DNA from: Micavibrio_B sp964633355
Lineage (GTDB): Bacteria > Pseudomonadota > Alphaproteobacteria > Micavibrionales > Micavibrionaceae
DNA: 64,000 nt
Direction: 5' to 3'
Assembly (NCBI GenBank): GCA_964633355.1
Contig: CAZWGO010000007.1
Coordinates: 1 to 64,000 of the forward strand
The translations under genes and the position numbers were made by a program. Every line of letters begins with the position of its first letter. Positions within the stretch are counted from its first letter, which is position 1. The notes under the pieces were generated by a model. The model searched no databases and had not been told where the DNA came from. It saw only the letters and a list, made by a program, of their open reading frames with translations. This document shows positions 58,880 through 64,000 of the stretch, one piece after another.

Positions 58880-59803
58880 ATGAAAACCTATTTCCTTTCC
58901 CAATCCGTCCCTGATGAAGCCAAAGCTGCTGTCACCGCTATTGGTAATTTCGACGGGCTGCATCGCGGTCATATGGCATTGCTGGAAATTACCCGCAAGC
59001 GCGCCTTGGATGCCGGAAAGCCTTTTGCCGTTTTGACATTCGAGCCGCATCCGCGCCGCCTGTTTCGCCCCGACGATGCGCCGTTTCGCATAACACCTCT
59101 CCCAGTCAAGCTTCAAAGGCTGGAAAATTCCCGTGCCGATATCGTCTTCGTCCTCGACTTCGACTGGGAAACCGCGCATCTCACTGTGGATGACTTCATC
59201 CGGAAAATCTTGAGAGGCAAGCTCGGCCTCGATGAAATCGTCATCGGTGCCGATTTCCATTTTGGCCGCAGCCGTTCCGGCTCTATCGAAAGCCTGCAAG
59301 AAGCGGGTTTTCACTGCACCACGCTCGGCCTTGTCAAAGATGCCTCTCATGCCGTGTACTCTGCCACCCGCGTTCGCGGGCTGCTCCAGGCCGGAAATAT
59401 CCGCGAAGCAAATGCACTTTTAGGCTGGAATTGGGAAATACAGGCCAAAGTCGAAAAAGGCGACCAGCGCGGGCGCGAACTTGGCTATCCGACCGCGAAT
59501 ATGCCGCTCGGTGAAACCATTCACCCCGCTTACGGCATTTATGCAAGCCTCGTCCAAATCGAAGGCGAAACGACATGGCGCATGGCCGCGAGCAATATCG
59601 GTATACGCCCGATGTTCGAAGCCAAAGTGGCGCTGGCCGAAACTTTTATCTTTGATTTCGACGGCGATCTTTACGGTAAAACGCTTCGCGTGCGCCCGGT
59701 TGAAAAATTGCGCGACGAAGCCAAATTCGACAGTCTTGATGCTTTGAAAATCCAGATGGCCAAAGACTGCGAAATGGCGCGGAATATTCTCTCTAAGGCT
59801 TGA
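58880..59803 (+). CDS. ribF: bifunctional riboflavin kinase/FAD synthetase
   Basis: This enzyme makes FMN and FAD from riboflavin. The 307-aa protein has the nucleotidyltransferase domain with IGNFDGLHRGH and the SATRVRGLL-type KMSKS-like region, and the C-terminal flavokinase domain with GYPTANM and YGIYAS. The ATG at 58880 follows AGAGGGGAAAG. It stands before ileS, the usual ribF-ileS-lspA order of proteobacteria. Confidence 0.96.
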   Translation: MKTYFLSQSVPDEAKAAVTAIGNFDGLHRGHMALLEITRKRALDAGKPFAVLTFEPHPRRLFRPDDAPFRITPLPVKLQRLENSRADIVFVLDFDWETAHLTVDDFIRKILRGKLGLDEIVIGADFHFGRSRSGSIESLQEAGFHCTTLGLVKDASHAVYSATRVRGLLQAGNIREANALLGWNWEIQAKVEKGDQRGRELGYPTANMPLGETIHPAYGIYASLVQIEGETTWRMAASNIGIRPMFEAKVALAETFIFDFDGDLYGKTLRVRPVEKLRDEAKFDSLDALKIQMAKDCEMARNILSKA

Positions 59804-59858
59804 TTTTTAAGGCTTTTTGTTGCCATAGTATGGTCCCGTTTCCCGTAGAAGAATTGAT

Positions 59859-62726
59859 ATGACCGAAGCCAATACTGCCGACCTTTACAAAGACACCGTC
59901 TTTTTGCCGAAAACCGATTTCCCGATGCGCGGCGAACTGCCCCAGAAGGAACCGGCCATTCTCAAACGCTGGCAGGACATGGATCTTTATGCAAAGATCC
60001 GCGCCGCCTCCAAAGGCCGCGAAAAATGGATTTTGCACTGGGGCCCTCCTTACGCCAATGGCCGCGCCCATGTCGGACATGCCTTTACCAAATCGCTTAA
60101 AGACATCGTCAACCGTTCCAAGCAAATGGCGGGTTTCGATGCGCCGCTTGTGCCGGGATGGGATTGCCACGGCCTGCCGATCGAATGGAAGATCGAAGAA
60201 CGATATCGCGAAAAAGGGTTGAACAAGGACGACGTGCCGATTTTGCAATTCCGTCAGGAATGCCGCGAATTCGCACAGGAATGGGCAGATATCCAGTCAG
60301 ATGATTTCCAGCGTTTCGGCGTTCTAGCCGACTGGGCCAATCCTTACATGACGCTGCATAAGAAATCGGAAGCCGATATCGCACGCGAGATTCATAAATT
60401 CCTTCTGAACGGCCTTCTCTATAAAGGCGTGAAACCTGTCATGTGGTCGGTGGTTGAAAAAACCGCCCTCGCCGAAGCCGAAGTCGAATACAAGGAACAT
60501 AAATCCATCACTATCTGGGTAAAGTTTCCCGTCGTCTCGACAAAGCACAAGCAAGCCGAAGGCGCATCTGTCGTTATCTGGACGACAACGCCTTGGACCA
60601 TGCCATCAAATCGCGCTGTCGCTTTCGGAGCCGATATCGAATATGCGGTCTATACAATAAATGCGACCGAAGAAGGCTCCCGTGCCTCCGCAGGCGATAA
60701 AATCATTCTGGCAACGAAGCTGGCCGCCGATGTCATGAAAGCTGCAAAAGTATCAGATTATGCACAAAGCGAAATTTTCAAAGGCTCCGCACTTGAAGGT
60801 ACTGTTCTCGCCCACCCGCTGCGCGGCTATGAATATGATTACGATGTGCCGATTTTGGAAGGTGATTTCGTCACCGATGATGCCGGAACAGGTTTCGTCC
60901 ATATCGCGCCGAGCCACGGCGAGGACGACTATTTCCTCTACGTCAAACATTTCGGCGGACGTGATATTCCGGACAATGTCACCGATGACGGAAAAATGCG
61001 CGATCATGTTCCGAATTTCGCCGGCCTGTCGATCTATAACGACAAGGGCGAAATGGGCGATGTTAATTTCGCTATTTTGAAAGCACTGGATGCAGCCAAG
61101 AATCTTTTACACAAAGGTTCGCTTAAACATGAATACCCGCATAGCTGGCGGTCAAAAGCCCCACTGATTTTCCGCACGACGCCGCAATGGTTTATCGCCA
61201 TGGATGAGAAATCCGATGGCGCAACCTTGCGCGAGAAATCCCTGCAAGGCATCAAGGATACAAAATGGTATCCCGCGGCCGGTGAAAACCGTATCACGGC
61301 CATGATTGCCAATCGTCCCGACTGGTGTATTTCTCGCCAGCGCGCCTGGGGCGTACCGATTGCGCTCTTCGTTTCAAAAAAAGACGGCAGCGTTTTAAAA
61401 GACGAAGCTGTGCTGAAATGCATCGGCGATATTTTCGAAGCTGAAGGTTCCGACGCTTGGTATGCGCGTCCGGCCTCCGATTTCCTTGGCAATAAATATA
61501 ACGCCGATGATTACGACCAGGTTTTCGACGTCGTCGATGTCTGGTTTGAATCCGGCTGTACCCATGCTTTCGTTTGTGAAGCGCGCGATGATCTTCATTC
61601 ACCCGCTGATCTCTACCTCGAAGGCTCCGACCAGCACCGCGGCTGGTTCCACTCTTCCCTTCTGGAATCTTGCGGTACGCGCGGCCATGCGCCCTATAAA
61701 TCCGTCCTGACACATGGCTTCGTGCTGGATGAAAAAGGCTACAAGATGTCGAAATCGCTCGGCAATGTCGTCGATCCGCATGAGATCCTGAAAACCTATG
61801 GCGCAGATATCTTGCGCCTGTGGACGATTACGTCGGATTATTCTCAGGACGTCAAAATCGGTGAAAGTCTTTTGAAGAATACGTCAGACTTATACCGCCG
61901 CTTCCGCAATACATTCCGCTTCCTGCTCGGCGCGCTTGACGGTCTGACGAAAGAAGAACTGGTCGCCGAGTCCGATTACGCCAAAATGCCGGAGCTGGAA
62001 CGCTATGTTCTCGATCAATTGTCGCGTCTTAACACCAAGATCGACGAAGCCATTGCCATCCATGACTACAATGAGATGATTCACCTGCTGCATCATTTCT
62101 GCAATCTGGAATTGTCGTCTTTCTATTTTGACATCCGTAAAGATCGTCTTTATTGCGACCGTCCTGATTTATTCGAGCGACGCGCGACGCGAACCGTCAT
62201 GGCGAGACTATTTGAATATCTGGTTCACAAACTGGCGACCGTTATGCCGTTTACGACCGAAGAAGCATGGTCCTACAGGCCCAAAGGCGTCTTTAAAGAT
62301 AGCGACAGCATTCACCTGAACGATTTCATGAATGTGCCCCAAGACTGGCTCGATGATGTGCTTTCCGCTCGCTGGGACGGTATCAAGGAAGTACGCGCCG
62401 CCGTGCTGGCCGCGATCGAGCCGAAACGGACTGACAAAACCATCGGTTCCTCGCTCGAAGCCTATCCGCATATTACCCTGCCTGAACAACTGGCCAAACT
62501 CGTCGAAGGCATCGACTTTGCCGAAGTCTGCATTACCTCTCAGGCACTCGTGAAATCCGGCCCTGCCGAAGAGATCAAAGTCACGATTGAAAAGGCCGAA
62601 GGCAATAAATGCGTTCGCTGTTGGAAAGTCCTGCCGGAGGTTGGCACCGATCCGGACTATCCCGATCTTTCCTTACGCGATGCCGATGCCGTGCGTTATT
62701 ACCAAAGTGAAAAGAAAGCCGCCTGA
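59859..62726 (+). CDS. ileS: isoleucyl-tRNA synthetase
   Basis: The 955-aa class I synthetase has the HIGH-type motif H71-V-G-H74 (NGRAHVGHAF), the CP1 editing domain with WTTTPWTMPSN, and KMSKS from K629 (GYKMSKSLGNVVDP). Near the C-terminus CVRCW is a reduced form of the zinc ribbon; the usual second CxxC is not present. The TGA overlaps the lspA ATG by one base. Confidence 0.97.
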   Translation: MTEANTADLYKDTVFLPKTDFPMRGELPQKEPAILKRWQDMDLYAKIRAASKGREKWILHWGPPYANGRAHVGHAFTKSLKDIVNRSKQMAGFDAPLVPGWDCHGLPIEWKIEERYREKGLNKDDVPILQFRQECREFAQEWADIQSDDFQRFGVLADWANPYMTLHKKSEADIAREIHKFLLNGLLYKGVKPVMWSVVEKTALAEAEVEYKEHKSITIWVKFPVVSTKHKQAEGASVVIWTTTPWTMPSNRAVAFGADIEYAVYTINATEEGSRASAGDKIILATKLAADVMKAAKVSDYAQSEIFKGSALEGTVLAHPLRGYEYDYDVPILEGDFVTDDAGTGFVHIAPSHGEDDYFLYVKHFGGRDIPDNVTDDGKMRDHVPNFAGLSIYNDKGEMGDVNFAILKALDAAKNLLHKGSLKHEYPHSWRSKAPLIFRTTPQWFIAMDEKSDGATLREKSLQGIKDTKWYPAAGENRITAMIANRPDWCISRQRAWGVPIALFVSKKDGSVLKDEAVLKCIGDIFEAEGSDAWYARPASDFLGNKYNADDYDQVFDVVDVWFESGCTHAFVCEARDDLHSPADLYLEGSDQHRGWFHSSLLESCGTRGHAPYKSVLTHGFVLDEKGYKMSKSLGNVVDPHEILKTYGADILRLWTITSDYSQDVKIGESLLKNTSDLYRRFRNTFRFLLGALDGLTKEELVAESDYAKMPELERYVLDQLSRLNTKIDEAIAIHDYNEMIHLLHHFCNLELSSFYFDIRKDRLYCDRPDLFERRATRTVMARLFEYLVHKLATVMPFTTEEAWSYRPKGVFKDSDSIHLNDFMNVPQDWLDDVLSARWDGIKEVRAAVLAAIEPKRTDKTIGSSLEAYPHITLPEQLAKLVEGIDFAEVCITSQALVKSGPAEEIKVTIEKAEGNKCVRCWKVLPEVGTDPDYPDLSLRDADAVRYYQSEKKAA

Positions 62727-63307
62727 TGAGCAAGACCACCCGCCTGTTGATCGGCCTGTTTATTATCATCGCTCTTGCTTTCCTCGATCAGTGGAGCAAA
62801 TGGTATGTGATCGAAATGTATTTCCGCCCGCGTGATTTTTATGCCGACGGCGCAAGTCTCGACTTCTGGACTTGGCTGACCAGCATGGCGCAAGAACGCT
62901 TTCCACCATATCAAAGCGAGATCACCTCGTACTTTAATCTTGTGATGGTCTGGAACAAGGGCGTCAGTTTCGGCATGTTCGCCAGCACCCATAGCTTTAT
63001 GCCCTACGCTTTGATGGTCATGGCCCTTGGCCTCACCACATTCTTCATTATCTGGATGTGGCGCTCGACATCGCTTCTGGCCGCCCTACCTTTAGCGATG
63101 GTTATTTCCGGCGCGCTCAGCAATGTCTGGGACCGCGCCCGTTTCGGCGCCGTGGCAGATTTCCTCGATTTCCACGTCGCAGGATATCACTGGCCAGCCT
63201 TTAACGTTGCCGATTCCTGCATCGTGCTAGGCGTTGCGGGACTGGCTCTTCATACGCTACTCTCGGGTAAAGAAAATTCAAACAAACCAGTTTCGGATCC
63301 GGCATGA
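62726..63307 (+). CDS. lspA: signal peptidase II (lipoprotein)
   Basis: This integral membrane aspartyl protease removes signal peptides from prolipoproteins, including those encoded at 31596, 56108 and 63304 here. The 193-aa protein has four membrane segments, FLDQWSKWYV, VWNKGVSFGMF, and the catalytic aspartates in ALSNVWDRARFGAVADFLDFH and FNVADSCI. It is longer than usual because of an insertion at about residues 35-70. It overlaps the next gene by four bases. Confidence 0.96.
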   Translation: MSKTTRLLIGLFIIIALAFLDQWSKWYVIEMYFRPRDFYADGASLDFWTWLTSMAQERFPPYQSEITSYFNLVMVWNKGVSFGMFASTHSFMPYALMVMALGLTTFFIIWMWRSTSLLAALPLAMVISGALSNVWDRARFGAVADFLDFHVAGYHWPAFNVADSCIVLGVAGLALHTLLSGKENSNKPVSDPA

Positions 63308-63810
63308 AAAAACTTCTTATCATTTCCCTGATGTCAGCGACAATTTTAGGCGGATGCGCGCGCGCAAAACAGGAACTTGGCCTGACCCGCCGCACGCCGG
63401 ACGAATTCGCCGTCGTCAAACGCGCGCCGCTTGAAATTCCGCCGGGCCTCAACCAGATTTCGTCGTTGCCGGAACCTCGCCCGGGCATGCAGCGCCCGCA
63501 AGAAGCCAGCCCTGAACAAGCAGCGCAAGCCGCTATTCTCGGCAGCTCGGTTCCTGTGCTTGAACAATCCTCTACGGGTGAATCAGCACTGCTGCAAAAA
63601 GCAGGCGCAACGAACGCCGTTACCAATATCCGCAATGTCGTCGACCGCGAAGCCGTCGAGGGTGCCGAAAAAAATCGCCCTGTCGCCAAGCGTATCATGA
63701 ACTGGGGCAATAAGGATGACGCCGGCGCCGCCGTGATTGTCGACGCACCTGCCGAAGCCAAGCGCATCAGGCAAAAACAGGCTGGCGAAACCCCATCGAT
63801 TGAAGAATGA
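63304..63810 (+). CDS. DUF3035 lipoprotein (BamF-like)
   Basis: The 168-aa protein has a lipoprotein signal (SATILGGCARA) and the family opening LGLTRRTPDEFAVVKRAPLEIPPG. This alphaproteobacterial family includes BamF, found with the outer-membrane assembly complex in some species. It overlaps lspA by four bases (ATGA) and is followed by an M16 peptidase, the conserved order in this class. Confidence 0.9.
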   Translation: MKKLLIISLMSATILGGCARAKQELGLTRRTPDEFAVVKRAPLEIPPGLNQISSLPEPRPGMQRPQEASPEQAAQAAILGSSVPVLEQSSTGESALLQKAGATNAVTNIRNVVDREAVEGAEKNRPVAKRIMNWGNKDDAGAAVIVDAPAEAKRIRQKQAGETPSIEE

Positions 63811-63811
63811 C

Positions 63812-64000
63812 ATGAAAAAAACTTTGCTCCTGTTTGCAAGCGTCCTTGCCTTGTCCGTACCGGCGATGGCGCAAGATCAGGCAACAAGCAAGGTTTATAA
63901 TGCCGAAACTTTTATGCTCGATAACGGGATGCAGGTCGTCGTCATTCCCAATCATCGCGCACCGGTTGTCACCCATATGCTGTGGTACAAAGTTGGCTCG
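63812..64000 (+). CDS. exported M16 family peptidase, N-terminal part (runs off the window)
   Basis: The ATG at 63812 opens 63 codons to the window edge. The signal peptide ends PAMA, and the mature part begins with the M16 opening strand (AETFMLDNGMQVVVIPNHRAPVVTHMLWYKVGS). The zinc motif would follow beyond the edge. This is the first of the tandem exported M16 peptidases that usually follow the DUF3035 gene. Confidence 0.88.
   Translation, partial: MKKTLLLFASVLALSVPAMAQDQATSKVYNAETFMLDNGMQVVVIPNHRAPVVTHMLWYKVGS

Overview
The window reads as chromosomal DNA of an alphaproteobacterium. The gene content and order fit that class: rpsF-rpsR-rplI-dnaB-alr, fabD-fabG-acpP-fabF-mltG, ribF-ileS-lspA-DUF3035-M16 peptidase, and a SAM-II type riboswitch ahead of metF-metE. 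I cannot place it below class level. A free-living or predatory lineage of the Rhodospirillales/Micavibrionales kind would fit, since NAD, fatty-acid, methionine, threonine and GMP genes are intact. Two runs of exactly 10 N (39035-39044 and 40727-40736) show that this is a scaffolded draft assembly. No prophage, insertion sequence, rRNA operon or CRISPR array is visible.

Layout. 1-7.3 kb: partial hydrolase, cysteine desulfurase plus [2Fe-2S] ferredoxin, a LOG-type protein, the de novo NAD operon nadA-nadC-nadX (aspartate dehydrogenase in place of nadB), mnmA and a small unlisted 59-aa gene. 7.4-14.1 kb: tRNA-Met, cysH, mltG and the fatty-acid cluster. 14.4-21.8 kb: phosphoesterase, ribosomal proteins S6-S18-L9, dnaB, alr. 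21.8-33.5 kb: mlaE-mlaF, an M15 dipeptidase homologue, PBP1A, peroxiredoxin, yqgE, dgkA, an M16 peptidase, thrC, arsH and an AT-rich HEPN-like gene. 33.5-47.8 kb: guaA, riboswitch-metF-metE, an MscS channel and an RsmB-like methyltransferase (each broken by an N gap), an Old Yellow Enzyme, guaB, a 628-aa protein of no recognised family, and rlmE. 47.8-55.7 kb: M48 protease with TPRs, DsbA-like thiol oxidoreductase, copper chaperone, aroQ, accB-(two extra genes)-accC, aat. 55.7-64 kb: a 47-aa gene with its own ribosome site and terminator, a TolC-like lipoprotein, DUF2147, ribF-ileS-lspA-DUF3035 and the start of an M16 peptidase.

How the parts relate. Most genes are housekeeping ones in short, tightly spaced operons, and convergent neighbours often share a 4-base CTAG stop overlap. 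Between operons lie many copies of at least four families of short palindromic repeats; some of them reach into coding sequence and supply stop codons. Single AT-rich genes of unknown function (1983, 17675, 23449, 32752, 41242) sit at operon edges and look acquired.

The most interesting items are the SAM-II riboswitch with a downstream hairpin over the metF ribosome site, the two small protein genes with dedicated terminators, the duplicated promoter-operator at 20.0 and 58.4 kb, the unknown 628-aa protein, and the HEPN-like gene coupled to guaA. I did not find a complete new multi-gene system.
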